From Streptomyces tibetensis (GTDB taxonomy: Bacteria > Actinomycetota > Actinomycetes > Streptomycetales > Streptomycetaceae): a DNA stretch of 64,000 nucleotides. Location of the stretch: assembly GCF_007655005.1 (NCBI RefSeq), contig NZ_SZVW01000005.1, forward strand, positions 186,001-250,000, written 5' to 3'. A program made the translations under genes and the position numbers. The notes under the pieces were generated by a model. That model did no database searches, had not been told where the DNA came from, and saw nothing but the letters and a program-made list of their open reading frames with translations. Below, one piece after another: positions 33,292 to 42,526 of the stretch (position 1 is the stretch's first letter; every line of letters begins with the position of its first letter).

Positions 33292-34782
33292 CTACACCAC
33301 CATGGGCCGGTCGTACGGTCCGATCGGCGCCGGCAGCCTCGAACTGCCCGTCAGATGACGGTCGACGGCCGCCGCCACCGCCCGCCCCTCGGCGATCGCC
33401 CACACGATGAGCGACTGGCCCCGCGCCGCGTCGCCCGCGGCGAACACCCCGGGCACGTTCGTGGCGAATCCGGAGTCCCGCGCGATCGTCCCGCGGGGCT
33501 CCATCTCCAGCCCCAGCTGGTCGACGAGCCCGTCCCCCCGGTCGGGCCCGGAGAAGCCGAGGGCGAGCAGTACGAGGTCGGCGGGGAGCGTCCGCCCGGT
33601 GCCGTCCACCGGGCGGCGCCGCGCGTCCACCTCGACCAGGTGCAGCGACCGCACATGCCCTTGCGCGTCGCCGTCGAAGCGCAGCGTGGACGCCGCGAAC
33701 AGCCGCGCGTCCGCGTTCGCGACCGGGGCGGTCCGCAGGTCACGGGCCTCTTCATGAGCGGCGGACAGCCGGTAGACCCGCATCGGGTACGTCGGCCAGG
33801 GCTCGGTGTCCTCGTCGCGCTCCGCGTCCGGCAGCGCGTAGATGTCCAGCTGGGTCACGGACGCGGCGCCCTCCCGGACCGCCGTGCCCAGGCAGTCCGC
33901 CCCGGTGTCGCCGCCACCGACGATGACCACGTGCTTCCCCGCGGCCGACAGCGGAGACGTCTCCAGATCACCCTCGCGCACCCGGTTGGCCAGCGGCAGG
34001 TACTCCATCGCCTGGTGGATCCCCGTCAGCTCCCGCCCGGGCACCTGGAGTTCACGCCAGGCGGTCGCCCCGGTGGCGAGCACGACGGCGTCGTAGCGGG
34101 TGCGCAACTCCTCCGCCCCGATGTCCCGCCCGACCGCCGTCGACGTCCGGAACTTCGTCCCCTCGTCCCGCATCTGCTCCAGCCGCCGCTCCAGATGGTG
34201 CTTCTCCATCTTGAACGCCGGGATGCCGTACCGCATCAGTCCGCCGAGCCGGTCGTCCCTCTCGTACACGGCGACCGTGTGCCCGGCCCGCGTCAGCTGC
34301 TGGGCCGCGGCCAGCCCGGTCGGGCCCGAGCCGATCACCGCGACGGTCTTGCCGGACAGCCGCTCCGGCGGCCTCGGTGGTGCGAAGCCCTCCTCCCATG
34401 CCCGGTCCGCGATGGCACACTCGACGTTCTTGATCGTGACGGCCGGCTGGTTGATCGCCAGCACACACCCCGCCTCGCACGGAGCCGGGCACAACCGCCC
34501 GGTGAACTCCGGGAAGTTGTTCGTCGCGTGCAGCCGGTCGGAGGCCGCCCGCCAGTCCTCCCGGGAGACCAGGTCGTTCCACTCGGGAATCAGATTGCCC
34601 AGCGGGCAGGCGTCGTGGCAGAAGGGGATGCCGCAGTCCATGCAACGGTCGGCCTGCTCGCTGATGATCGGCAGCAGTGCCCCGGGGACGTAGACCTCGT
34701 CCCAGTCCCGCGCCCGTTCCTCGACCGGCCTGCGCGGCCAGTCCTTACGGGGCGTGGTCATGAAACCCTTGGGATCGGCCAT
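33292..34782 (-). CDS. gltD: glutamate synthase small subunit-like protein
   Basis: A 496-residue GltD-type flavoprotein. The N-terminal Fe-S cysteines are in CMDCGIPFCHDACPLG and CPAPCEAGC. An FAD-binding GSGPTGLAAAQQL, a second nucleotide-binding motif VIVGGGDTGADC and the C-terminal FAAGDAARGQSLIVWAI follow. GltD passes NADPH electrons to GltB, which makes glutamate from glutamine and 2-oxoglutarate. No gltB is next to it, so it may serve a distant GltB or another acceptor. The ATG at 34782 has AAGGAAG upstream. Both flanks carry heptamer repeats. Confidence 0.9.
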   Translation of the reverse strand: MADPKGFMTTPRKDWPRRPVEERARDWDEVYVPGALLPIISEQADRCMDCGIPFCHDACPLGNLIPEWNDLVSREDWRAASDRLHATNNFPEFTGRLCPAPCEAGCVLAINQPAVTIKNVECAIADRAWEEGFAPPRPPERLSGKTVAVIGSGPTGLAAAQQLTRAGHTVAVYERDDRLGGLMRYGIPAFKMEKHHLERRLEQMRDEGTKFRTSTAVGRDIGAEELRTRYDAVVLATGATAWRELQVPGRELTGIHQAMEYLPLANRVREGDLETSPLSAAGKHVVIVGGGDTGADCLGTAVREGAASVTQLDIYALPDAERDEDTEPWPTYPMRVYRLSAAHEEARDLRTAPVANADARLFAASTLRFDGDAQGHVRSLHLVEVDARRRPVDGTGRTLPADLVLLALGFSGPDRGDGLVDQLGLEMEPRGTIARDSGFATNVPGVFAAGDAARGQSLIVWAIAEGRAVAAAVDRHLTGSSRLPAPIGPYDRPMVV

Positions 34783-34850
34783 GGCCGTCTTCCTTGCGTG
34801 CGCGTGTGACGGGCCGTATGTCGTCCGGCCGCAGTCGGGCCGCACTCTCC

Positions 34851-34885
34851 TCGTGCGTCGTGCGTCGTGCGTCGTGCGTCGTGCG
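34851..34885. repeat. heptamer TCGTGCG, five copies
   Basis: Five perfect copies of a 7-bp unit in the 195-bp gap upstream of the gltD-like gene. The same unit length and copy number as the array downstream of that gene, but a different sequence. Confidence 0.9.
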
Positions 34886-34977
34886 TTGTGTTCTGCGGGA
34901 CTCCTTTCGCCACGATACGTCCGCCTCCCGGCCGGTGCCTGTCGCCGGGTGGTGCCGGATTCGGTGAGCCGCCGACG

Positions 34978-35457
34978 TCAGGTGAGCGCCAGCACGTACG
35001 CCAGCGCCGCCCCGGCCGAGGCGGCGGTACGGACGTGGTTCCACAGCGTCCACTCCCGCAGATACACCGGCCAGTACGCCGCCGCCTCCGGTGTGTCCGG
35101 CTCCAGCCCGGCCAGCGCGTCGTTGCGCGGCACGTTCGCGACCATGGTCAGCCCGAACGACCCGAACAGGTACAGGGCGCTGCCCACCAGCAGCTCCACC
35201 GTTCCCTCGTCCGGCCACAGCACGAACGTCACCACGGCGATCACCGCGCACAGCACGGCCGACCCGAGAAACACGATCATGAAGGGCGGAGTCACCGCGG
35301 CCACGTTGATCGCGTTCATCGCGGCGACCCCCTGCGCGGGCGGCAGCATGCCGAGGCCCCGCATCACGAAGGTCGAGAACCCGCAGAACACCCCTGCCAC
35401 CAGGCCGGTCCCGAGCACCCCCAGCACCGTCAGCACGAAGTACGGTCCGTCGATCAT
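34978..35457 (-). CDS. DUF1772 (anthrone oxygenase-like) membrane protein
   Basis: A 159-residue protein with four transmembrane helices (about residues 7-28, 52-74, 84-106 and 138-157) and the family signature NAINVAAVTPPFMIVFLGSA. The DUF1772 family includes anthrone oxygenases of polyketide pathways, but most bacterial members, probably including this one, are of unknown function. The ATG at 35457 has GGGAGAGGG upstream. The 215 bp beyond the start toward DUF2293 hold no gene. Confidence 0.85.
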   Translation of the reverse strand: MIDGPYFVLTVLGVLGTGLVAGVFCGFSTFVMRGLGMLPPAQGVAAMNAINVAAVTPPFMIVFLGSAVLCAVIAVVTFVLWPDEGTVELLVGSALYLFGSFGLTMVANVPRNDALAGLEPDTPEAAAYWPVYLREWTLWNHVRTAASAGAALAYVLALT

Positions 35458-35672
35458 GTCCCTCTCCCGCCCGTCGAGCCGGAGCCTGCCCGGCCACCCT
35501 TTCTCACCACAAGTGAAATCCCGTACGAGCACCGTGACCATGGCCGAGCGGCGCGGGGCCATAAGCACACGTCCACGGTTCACCGGTCCGCCCTCGCCCC
35601 ACGGCCCACTCGGCTCGCGAAACGGCCGGGACGGACGCGCGGCGGCTCTGCGCGCCGCGCCGGAGCTTCACA

Positions 35673-36371
35673 TCACCCCGTCGAACCGAGTCCCGCCCCG
35701 GTCCATCCCCCCAGCACCGCCGCCACCGTCGCCGCGATCCGCCGCCGCGCCTCGTGTCGCGGCACGCCGCTCATCAGCAGCCGGTCGTACGGCGTGTCGA
35801 CGTGCCGTACGGACGCCACGACCGCCGAGGTCACCGCACCCTCGGTGAGCGCACGTCCCGCCGCGCTGCGGCCCACCCGGCCGCTGCCCCGCTCCGAGGC
35901 GTGCAGGGCGATGGCCCGTGCCCGATCGGCCGGGCACCCCGGAAAGAGCCGGAGTATCTCCGCCGCGAACGCCTGGGCGAACAGGGCGTCCTGGGCCGCC
36001 CGCCGCCGCGCGTCCCGCACCCGGCGTCGCCGTCTCGCCTCGACGTCCGCGAGGCACCGCTGCTCGGCCCGCGCCAGCGCCGCCTCCTCGACCAGAACAC
36101 CCTGCCGCTCGTACCGGCTCTTGCGCCGGTTGAACCGCACGACCACCGCCGACAGGGCGCTCTCCTCCCTCGCTCTGCGCGTCAGCGCGGTGTCGCCGCT
36201 CGGCAGGAACACCAGATGTGCGAGGTCGGCGCAGTCCAGGCAGCGTGGGGCGCCGTCCTCCAGGACCAGCAGTGGCAGTGGCCCCCGTCGGCACTCGGCG
36301 CAGTACCGCCGCTTGAGGGGCTGGAAGACGAGGAGTCCGGTGTGGGGCGGGAGCGAGGCGCGGGGGACCAT
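35673..36371 (-). CDS. DUF2293 domain protein
   Basis: A 232-residue protein. The N-terminal part has a Cys pair (YCAECRRG, then PRCLDCADLAHLVFLP) resembling a small zinc-binding knuckle. A very Arg-rich middle follows, and the C-terminal DUF2293 domain (FPGCPADRARAIALHASERG, VRHVDTPYDRLLMSGVPRHE) ends it. Nucleic-acid binding would suit the composition; the function is unknown. ATG 36371 is chosen because a much longer open frame upstream overlaps the divergent uridine-kinase-like gene. Confidence 0.85.
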   Translation of the reverse strand: MVPRASLPPHTGLLVFQPLKRRYCAECRRGPLPLLVLEDGAPRCLDCADLAHLVFLPSGDTALTRRAREESALSAVVVRFNRRKSRYERQGVLVEEAALARAEQRCLADVEARRRRRVRDARRRAAQDALFAQAFAAEILRLFPGCPADRARAIALHASERGSGRVGRSAAGRALTEGAVTSAVVASVRHVDTPYDRLLMSGVPRHEARRRIAATVAAVLGGWTGAGLGSTG

Positions 36372-36494
36372 ACCTGATGCATTCCCCGTGACGGCAGCCC
36401 GAACTGCGCACTTCAGGACGGACCCAGACGATCCGGCCGCTGCTCCGCCCAGGCGCCGGCCGGCGGGACGCCTCCTGTCCGGGCCTGACGCATC

Positions 36495-37136
36495 ATGGGC
36501 CGTGTGCGACTCGAAGCGATCACCTGGGAACGGCTCGGCGACCTGCTCGCCGAGCGCCTGCTCGATCTGAAGCCCGCCGAAAGCAGTCCCTGGCCCCGCA
36601 TCGCCTTCGACGGCGCCCCGGCCGCCCGCCCCGGAGACCTCGCCCACCTGGTCTCCCAGGCGCTGCGAGTGCGCGGCCGCTCCTCGCTCGTCGTCGGCAC
36701 CGAGGGCTTCCTGCGCCCCGCTTCCGTACGGCTGGAGTACGGCCACCAGGACGTCGAGGCCTACTACAGCGGCTGGTACGACACGGGCGCCCTGTGGCGC
36801 GAGGTGTTCGGCCCGCTCGAAGCCGACGGCGACGGCCGCGTCCTGCCCGACCTGTGGGACCCGTCCGCCGACCGCGCCACTCGCAGCCCTTATGTCGAAC
36901 TCCCGCCCGGCGGTGTGCTGTTGATGCATGGACCCTTCCTCCTTCGGCACTGGTTCCCCTTCGATCTGAGCGTCCACGTCCTCCTCTCCCGGGGCGCCCT
37001 GCGCCGCCGCACCCCCGAGGCCGAGCACTGGACCCTTCCCGCCTTCGAGCGCTACGAGCACGAGACGGATCCGGTGGAGACAGCGGACGTCCTGGTGCGG
37101 GCCGACGACCCGCGTCATCCGGCGTGGAACGGCTGA
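36495..37136 (+). CDS. uridine kinase-like protein without a canonical P-loop
   Basis: A 213-residue protein resembling the uridine-kinase group: VRLEAITWERLGDLLAERLL, VVGTEGFLRPASVRLEYGHQ and PPGGVLLMHGPFLLRHWFPF follow that fold. Where a GxxGxGKS P-loop should be it has RIAFDGAPAARPGDLA, lacking the Lys-Ser/Thr. It may be catalytically altered or inactive as a kinase. The start is either ATG 36495 or GTG 36504, neither with a clear ribosome-binding site. Divergent from the DUF2293 gene. Confidence 0.75.
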   Translation: MGRVRLEAITWERLGDLLAERLLDLKPAESSPWPRIAFDGAPAARPGDLAHLVSQALRVRGRSSLVVGTEGFLRPASVRLEYGHQDVEAYYSGWYDTGALWREVFGPLEADGDGRVLPDLWDPSADRATRSPYVELPPGGVLLMHGPFLLRHWFPFDLSVHVLLSRGALRRRTPEAEHWTLPAFERYEHETDPVETADVLVRADDPRHPAWNG

Positions 37137-37293
37137 GGCGCGGCCGGTGTCCGGTGGCGACTCGTGCTCGGTGCCGACCCGTGGGCCGTCGGCTTCCGTG
37201 TGCGGGCATCCGGCTGCGCGGCGAGAATGAAGGGCGCCGGGACTCGCGGTGCGTCCCGCTCCGCGCCGGCCGTCCGGCCCCGGGAGGTACTCC

Positions 37294-37722
37294 ATGACCA
37301 CCGCCGGAGAGATCATGCACCGCGGCGCCCAGTGGATCCCCGCTCACGAAACACTCGACCGCGCAGCCCAGCTCATGCGCGAACTCAATGTCGGAGCCCT
37401 GCCCATCAGCGACGAGAACGAGCGGCTCTGCGGCATCCTCACCGACCGCGACATCGTCGTCGGCTGCGTCGCCGTGGGCCACGACCCGGCCAGGATCACC
37501 GCGGGCGAGATGGCCAAGGGCACGCCCCGTTGGATCGACGCGGACGCCGATGTCGGCGAGGTGCTGCACGAGATGCAGGAGCACCAGATCCGCCGGCTGC
37601 CGGTGATCCGGGACAAGCGCCTGGTCGGCATGATCAGCGAAGCCGACCTGGCCCGTCATCTCGCGAAGGACCAGATCGCCTCCTGGGCGGAGAGCGTCTA
37701 CGCCACGACCGCCATGCACTGA
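37294..37722 (+). CDS. CBS domain pair protein
   Basis: A 142-residue protein consisting of two CBS domains (residues about 5-60 and 72-128; RLCGILTDRDIVVG and RLVGMISEADLARHL). Stand-alone CBS pairs bind adenosine nucleotides such as AMP, ATP or SAM and act as energy sensors; the target is not evident here. GGGAGGT lies nine bases before the ATG. Confidence 0.92.
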   Translation: MTTAGEIMHRGAQWIPAHETLDRAAQLMRELNVGALPISDENERLCGILTDRDIVVGCVAVGHDPARITAGEMAKGTPRWIDADADVGEVLHEMQEHQIRRLPVIRDKRLVGMISEADLARHLAKDQIASWAESVYATTAMH

Positions 37723-37811
37723 CCGCACCACTGACCGTCACGTACTGACCGCCTGGATCGTCCCCCAGGCACCCGCACGCGCCTTCCGGCCCTCGCGGGC
37801 CACGGCCCGTG

Positions 37812-38939
37812 TCAGAGCCAGCCGCTGCGCCGGAACCCCCGGTACAGGGCGAGGCACGCGACGGATATCACGCCGATGACCATGCCGTAGCCGTACCGCC
37901 AGTGCAGCTCCGGCATGTGGTCGAAGTTCATGCCGTAGACCCCGCAGACCATCGTCGGCACCGCGACGATCGCGGCCCACGCCGTGATCTTCCGCATGTC
38001 CTCGTTCTGCGCGACCGTGACCTGCGCGAGGTGCGCCTGGAGGATGGAGTTGAGCAGTTCGTCGAAGGCGGCGATCTGCTCCTTCGCCCGCAGCAGATGG
38101 TCCGAGACGTCGCGGAAGTACGCCTGTATCTCCGGATCGACCGCCCGGATCGGCCGGGTGGCGAGATCCTCCAGCGGCCGGCTGAGCGGCACCACCGCCC
38201 GCTTCAGCTCCAGCAGTTCACGCTTGAGCTGGTAGATGCGCCCCGGGTCGGTCCGCGCACCGGCCTCCGAGAACACGTCCGTCTCGACCTGGTCGATGTC
38301 CGCCTGCACCGAGTCCGTGACCGTCAGATAGTCGTCCACCACATGGTCCGCGAGCGCGTGCAGCACTGCCGACGGGCCCTTGGCGAGCTGGCCGGGATCG
38401 GACTCCAGCTCCTCGCGCAGCGGGCCCAGTGAGCCGTGCATGCCGTGCCGCACCGTGATCACGAAGTCCGCGCCGACGAACACCATGATCTCGCCGGTGT
38501 TCACCACCTCGCTGGTGGCGGTCAGCTCCTCGTGCTCGACGTAGCAGACCGTCTTGAACACCGCGAAGAGCGTTTCGCCGTAGCGCTCCAGCTTGGGTCG
38601 CTGGTGGGCCTCGATCGCGTCCTCGACGGCCAGCGGATGCAGGTCGAAGAGCTCGGCGATGCCCGCGAACTCCTGGTCCGTGGGCTCGTGCAGACCGAGC
38701 CAGACGAAGCCCTCCCGGCTCTTGCGCACCCGCTCCACGGTGTCCACCAGATCGCCCCGGGCGGAGGTGCGGACACCGTCCCGGTACGTCACGCAGTTCA
38801 CCACCGAGGAGCCCAGCGGGGACCGGGCCGGGTGACTCAGGTCGACGCGCGGACGTCGCCCGGCCAGCCGAGCCACCTTGCGAAGGCCACCGACCCCGCC
38901 GAGGCTCGTGACCCTCCGCAGATTCCCTGCCATGGACAT
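37812..38939 (-). CDS. corA: CorA magnesium/cobalt transporter
   Basis: A 375-residue CorA channel: a large N-terminal cytoplasmic domain, a long helix (about residues 230-310, LLRAKEQIAAFDELLNSIL) and two C-terminal membrane segments joined by the selectivity loop YGMNFDHMPEL (GMN motif), ending in a basic tail (RGFRRSGWL). It carries Mg2+ or Co2+/Ni2+ inward. The ATG at 38939 has AAGGAGA upstream; another in-frame ATG lies two codons later. The N-terminal 35 residues are a basic extension beyond the usual start. Confidence 0.95.
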   Translation of the reverse strand: MSMAGNLRRVTSLGGVGGLRKVARLAGRRPRVDLSHPARSPLGSSVVNCVTYRDGVRTSARGDLVDTVERVRKSREGFVWLGLHEPTDQEFAGIAELFDLHPLAVEDAIEAHQRPKLERYGETLFAVFKTVCYVEHEELTATSEVVNTGEIMVFVGADFVITVRHGMHGSLGPLREELESDPGQLAKGPSAVLHALADHVVDDYLTVTDSVQADIDQVETDVFSEAGARTDPGRIYQLKRELLELKRAVVPLSRPLEDLATRPIRAVDPEIQAYFRDVSDHLLRAKEQIAAFDELLNSILQAHLAQVTVAQNEDMRKITAWAAIVAVPTMVCGVYGMNFDHMPELHWRYGYGMVIGVISVACLALYRGFRRSGWL

Positions 38940-39272
38940 CCGGCTCTCCTTGCATGGAGCTTCCCGCGCCGTTCCTGCGCCTTGGCTCGCCAGTCTGCCA
39001 GGCCCGCGTGAGCTGCGGGTAAGCCTGTGGACAAGGCTCGTTCCGCTTGGTTCCCGCCTGTGGACGAAGGACAGGCCGACCCCGCGGCTCGCCGTACGGA
39101 CGCATGTCCGGACCGGGTGGTTCTCGTACGGAAGCAGCGTTTGGAGCAAGTCCGGCCGAGGGGTCTCGTACGGAAGCCTCGATGGTTCTCCGCCACCAAA
39201 GCATCCAACGCGGTGCTCCGTGCCGGAGCGTCGACGAGTGAGGGCAAGTCAGACAAATGGGATGATCGTCGT

Positions 39273-40070
39273 ATGACACGAACCGACGGGTACCTCCTGG
39301 CCAACCGGCAGACCGAGGCGGCCGAGCACTTCAGTGCCTTCGCCGCCCTCTTCGACCCCACGACCTTCCGGCACCTCGAAGCGCTCGGCATCGGATCCGG
39401 CTGGCGGTGCTGGGAGGTCGGCGCCGGAACCTCGGTGGTGTCCTGGCTGGCCAAGAAGGTCGGCCCGACGGGACGCGTCGTCGCGACCCACACCGACACC
39501 TCCCGGCTCGCCCCCGTCGCCCGGCCGCCGGTCGAGGTGCGGCTCTACGACCTCGGCGCGCAGGAGCCGCCGGGGGAGGGCTTCGACCTGGTGCACGCCC
39601 GCCTCGCCCTCGTCCACGTGACCGACCGGGAAGAAGCGTTGCGGTCCATGGCCAAGGCCCTGCGTCCCGGCGGGCGCCTCCTCGTCGAGGACGCCGACCC
39701 CGCGCTGCAGCCCCTTCTCTGCCCCGACGACTACGGCCCCGAGCAGCAGCTCGCCAACCGGCTGCGGCAGGGCTTCCGCCGACTGCTCGCGGACCACGGG
39801 ACCGACCTGCCCAGCGGCCGCACCCTGCCGCGGCTGCTCCGCAACGCCGGACTGACCCGAGTCCACGCCGATGCCTACTTCCCCCTCGCCTCGCCGGCCT
39901 GCGCGGCCCTGGAGTCCGTCACGATCCGCCAGATCCGTGACCAGCTCGTCACCGCCGGCCTCGCCACGGACGAGGACATCGACCGGCACTTGGAGAACGT
40001 CACGTCCGGTGCGCTCGATCTGACGACGGCACCGATGATCTCGGCGTGGGGGCGAAAGCAGGAGCAGTAA
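39273..40070 (+). CDS. class I SAM-dependent methyltransferase
   Basis: A 265-residue methyltransferase with motif I CWEVGAGTSVVSWLAKKVG at residues 46-64, acidic post-I VVATHTD, motif IV region FDLVHARLALVHV and LRPGGRLLVEDADP. The family is generic and the substrate unknown. GATGAT (39261-39266) six bases before the ATG could be the -10 of a leaderless promoter. The upstream 333 bp from corA hold two copies of CTCGTACGGAAG (39122 and 39168) and no other gene. Confidence 0.85.
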   Translation: MTRTDGYLLANRQTEAAEHFSAFAALFDPTTFRHLEALGIGSGWRCWEVGAGTSVVSWLAKKVGPTGRVVATHTDTSRLAPVARPPVEVRLYDLGAQEPPGEGFDLVHARLALVHVTDREEALRSMAKALRPGGRLLVEDADPALQPLLCPDDYGPEQQLANRLRQGFRRLLADHGTDLPSGRTLPRLLRNAGLTRVHADAYFPLASPACAALESVTIRQIRDQLVTAGLATDEDIDRHLENVTSGALDLTTAPMISAWGRKQEQ

Positions 40071-40082
40071 CCGCTGGGGTCG

Positions 40083-41048
40083 TCAGCCCGGCACGGGCGG
40101 TCTGCCGCCCACCTGCTCCACCGCTCGCGCGCCCGCCCGGCAGCCCTCCGCGGCCGCGTGCTCCGGCCCGGCCCCCGCGAGCAGGGCGGCAAGAAACGCG
40201 CCGGTGAAGGCGTCACCCGCCCCCGTGGTGTCCCGTGCGGTCGCCGGTACCGCCGGGACGTGGGCGCTCACCTTTCCCGAGCGGGCCACGAGTGCCCCCT
40301 CATGGCCCTGCTTGGCGACGACCAGCGGCACGCGCAGGCTCAGCTCGGCCGCCGCCTCGGACGCGTCCGCCAGCCCCGTCAGCAGGCACGCCTCGTCCCG
40401 GCTGGGAAGCAGCACGTCCACGCCCTCGACGAGTTCGAGGAACCGCTCGGCGCCCAGCTCCGCCAGGAAGCCGGCCGAAGCCGGGTCCAGGCTCACCGGC
40501 ACGCCCCGAGCGCGTGCGGCTTCGAGGGCCACCGTGACCAGGGCCCGGCTCGGGTCGGAGAACAGCAGGTAGCCCGAGAGGTGCAGCCGGGCCACACCGT
40601 CGAGCAGCGCGTCCGACCAGTCGGCGGGTCCGAGCCGCACCGACGCGCCGCTGTCGGTGAGGAACGTCCGTTCCGCTGAGGCGCCCCGGTCGACCATGCA
40701 GATCACCGTGCCGGTCGGCGCCAGCGGGTCGACGACCAGCTGCGGACGCACCCCCTGGGCGACCAGTTCCCGCTCGTGCCAGGCCGCCGCATCCGCCCCG
40801 ACGCGTCCGAGCAGCCGTACGTCCGCCGCTCCCCGGTGGGCCGCCCAGCACGCCACGTTGGCGCCCGCCCCGCCGGCCACCGTCCGGATCGAGGCGGCCG
40901 TGTCCGTGCCGACCGCGAGCGGCCCTCGGTGCCGGGCGACGACATCCGTGATGACGTCCCCGACGACCAACAGCCCCCGGCCCACCTCGGCACCCGTGCT
41001 CCCGGAGCCCGGTCTCCCTCCCGGCCTCGCGCCGCCGGCCGCCGTCAT
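40083..41048 (-). CDS. psuK: PfkB family kinase, probable pseudouridine kinase
   Basis: A 321-residue ribokinase-type kinase with N-terminal VVGDVITDVVARH, a GG-rich VAGGAGANVACWAA and the C-terminal PfkB signature DTTGAGDAFTGAFL (catalytic Asp in GAGD). The ATG at 41048 overlaps the stop of the upstream pseudouridine-5'-phosphate glycosidase gene, so the pair forms an operon. In the pathway, PsuK phosphorylates pseudouridine and PsuG splits the product to uracil and ribose 5-phosphate. The context makes pseudouridine the likely substrate. Confidence 0.88.
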   Translation of the reverse strand: MTAAGGARPGGRPGSGSTGAEVGRGLLVVGDVITDVVARHRGPLAVGTDTAASIRTVAGGAGANVACWAAHRGAADVRLLGRVGADAAAWHERELVAQGVRPQLVVDPLAPTGTVICMVDRGASAERTFLTDSGASVRLGPADWSDALLDGVARLHLSGYLLFSDPSRALVTVALEAARARGVPVSLDPASAGFLAELGAERFLELVEGVDVLLPSRDEACLLTGLADASEAAAELSLRVPLVVAKQGHEGALVARSGKVSAHVPAVPATARDTTGAGDAFTGAFLAALLAGAGPEHAAAEGCRAGARAVEQVGGRPPVPG

Positions 41049-41953
41049 CCCCGGGCCCAGGCCGCCGCGATCCGTGCCGCCAGGCGTACGTTTCCCCGGA
41101 CCGCCGCCAGGTTGGCGCTGAGGGAAGCGCCGTCCGTGTGCCGTACCAGGTGGTCGAGCAGGAAGGGAGTGACCGCCTGGCCGGTGACGCCCTCCTGAGC
41201 GCACGCGTGCAGCGCCTCCGCGAGCACCCGGGCGTGCAGGTCCGGGTCCAGCTGCTCGTCCTCGGGCACGGGGTTGGCGACGATCAGCGCTGACTCCGGG
41301 CCGTCGAGCGCGTCCTGGGCCCGCATGACGTCCGCCACCTGCCCCGGCGTGTCCAGCGTCCAGTCCACCGGATGCCCGGAGTCCGAGAGGTAGAAGCCGG
41401 GGAACCGGCCGGTGCCGTAACCGGCCACGGCGACCCCCAGTGTCTCCAGCCGCTGCAGGGTCGCCGGCACGTCCAGGATCGACTTCACCCCGGCACACAC
41501 CACCGTGATGCGGGTGCGCGCCAGCAGCCCGAGGTCGGCCGACTCGTCCTGCGTCGCCGTCCACTCCCGGTGCACCCCGCCGAGCCCACCCGTCGCGAAG
41601 ACCCGTACGCCCGCCAGCGCCGCCAGCAGCGCCGTCGCCGACACCGTCGTCGCCCCGCTCGCCCCGGACGCCACCGCGAGCGGCAGGTCACGGTGGCCGA
41701 GCTTGCGGATCCCGTCCTCGTTGGCGACCCGTTCCAGCTGCTCCTTGTCCAGCCCCACACAAGGGTGCCCGTCCAGCACGGCGATCGTGGCGGGCACCGC
41801 GCCCTCCTGCCGTACGGCCGTCTCCAGCTCCAGCGCCACCTGGAGGTTGCGCGGCCGCGGCAGCCCGTGGGCGATGATCGTGGATTCCAGGGCCACGACG
41901 GGCCGGCGCGCGTCGATCGCCTCCCGCACTTCTTCGGACACCACCAGCACCAC
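41045..41953 (-). CDS. psuG: pseudouridine-5'-phosphate glycosidase
   Basis: A 302-residue PsuG: ALESTIIAHGLPRPRNLQVA near residue 21, GIRKLGHRDLPLAVASGASG (catalytic Lys region), FATGGLGGVHR, and the Asp/Asn-rich DWTLDTPGQVADVM and VANPVPEDEQLD. It cleaves the C-C glycosidic bond of pseudouridine 5'-phosphate. GTG 41953 has GGAGGC seven bases upstream. The kinase gene follows in an ATGA overlap. Confidence 0.95.
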   Translation of the reverse strand: MVLVVSEEVREAIDARRPVVALESTIIAHGLPRPRNLQVALELETAVRQEGAVPATIAVLDGHPCVGLDKEQLERVANEDGIRKLGHRDLPLAVASGASGATTVSATALLAALAGVRVFATGGLGGVHREWTATQDESADLGLLARTRITVVCAGVKSILDVPATLQRLETLGVAVAGYGTGRFPGFYLSDSGHPVDWTLDTPGQVADVMRAQDALDGPESALIVANPVPEDEQLDPDLHARVLAEALHACAQEGVTGQAVTPFLLDHLVRHTDGASLSANLAAVRGNVRLAARIAAAWARG

Positions 41954-42058
41954 GCGCCTGCCTCCTGTCAGTCGGTCAGTCGTCCTCCCTCATCTCTGGC
42001 GAGCGGTGGACCGGGCCAAACCCTTGCGGACGGCCGGAGTCGTCACGAGCCTGGGGGC

Positions 42059-42487
42059 ATGACCGACCACACACCTCGTCTCGACCATGTCGTCCTCTGG
42101 GTGCGCGACCCGCTCGCCGCCGCCGACTTCTACGAGAAGGCCGTCGGGCTGGAGGCGGTCCGGCTCGCGGAATTCGCGGCGGGTGAGGCGCCGTTCCCCT
42201 CCGTGCGCGTCAACGGCGGGACCATCCTCGACCTCATGCCGCTGAGCTACGCGGAACGCATGACGATGCTGCCCGGCTCCGCCGACAGCGCGGGGCACCC
42301 GGTCAACCACGTCTGCCTGTCGCTGCCCCGCGGCGACTTCGACGCCCTCCTCAGCCGTCTCGAAGAACGCGCGGTCCCGATGTCGGACCTCGCGCACGGC
42401 TCTTTCGGTGCCCAGGGCAAGGCAACGCGCAGCTTCTACTTCCGCGACCCGGACGGCAACGTCTTCGAGGCCCGGCACTACGACTGA
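42059..42487 (+). CDS. VOC (glyoxalase/bleomycin resistance) family protein
   Basis: A 142-residue vicinal-oxygen-chelate protein with the two beta-alpha-beta-beta-beta units: LDHVVLWVRDPLAAADFYE at the start, HPVNHVCLSLPRGDFDALL in the middle and SFYFRDPDGNVFEARHY at the end. Likely metal ligands are His in LDHV and Glu in FEARH. The actual reaction (dioxygenase, glyoxalase or resistance) is not predictable. The ATG at 42059 follows GGGGG. Confidence 0.9.
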   Translation: MTDHTPRLDHVVLWVRDPLAAADFYEKAVGLEAVRLAEFAAGEAPFPSVRVNGGTILDLMPLSYAERMTMLPGSADSAGHPVNHVCLSLPRGDFDALLSRLEERAVPMSDLAHGSFGAQGKATRSFYFRDPDGNVFEARHYD

Positions 42488-42526
42488 TCAAGCCGGAACC
42501 CATCGGCCTGCACAGGAGCGGCGGCT

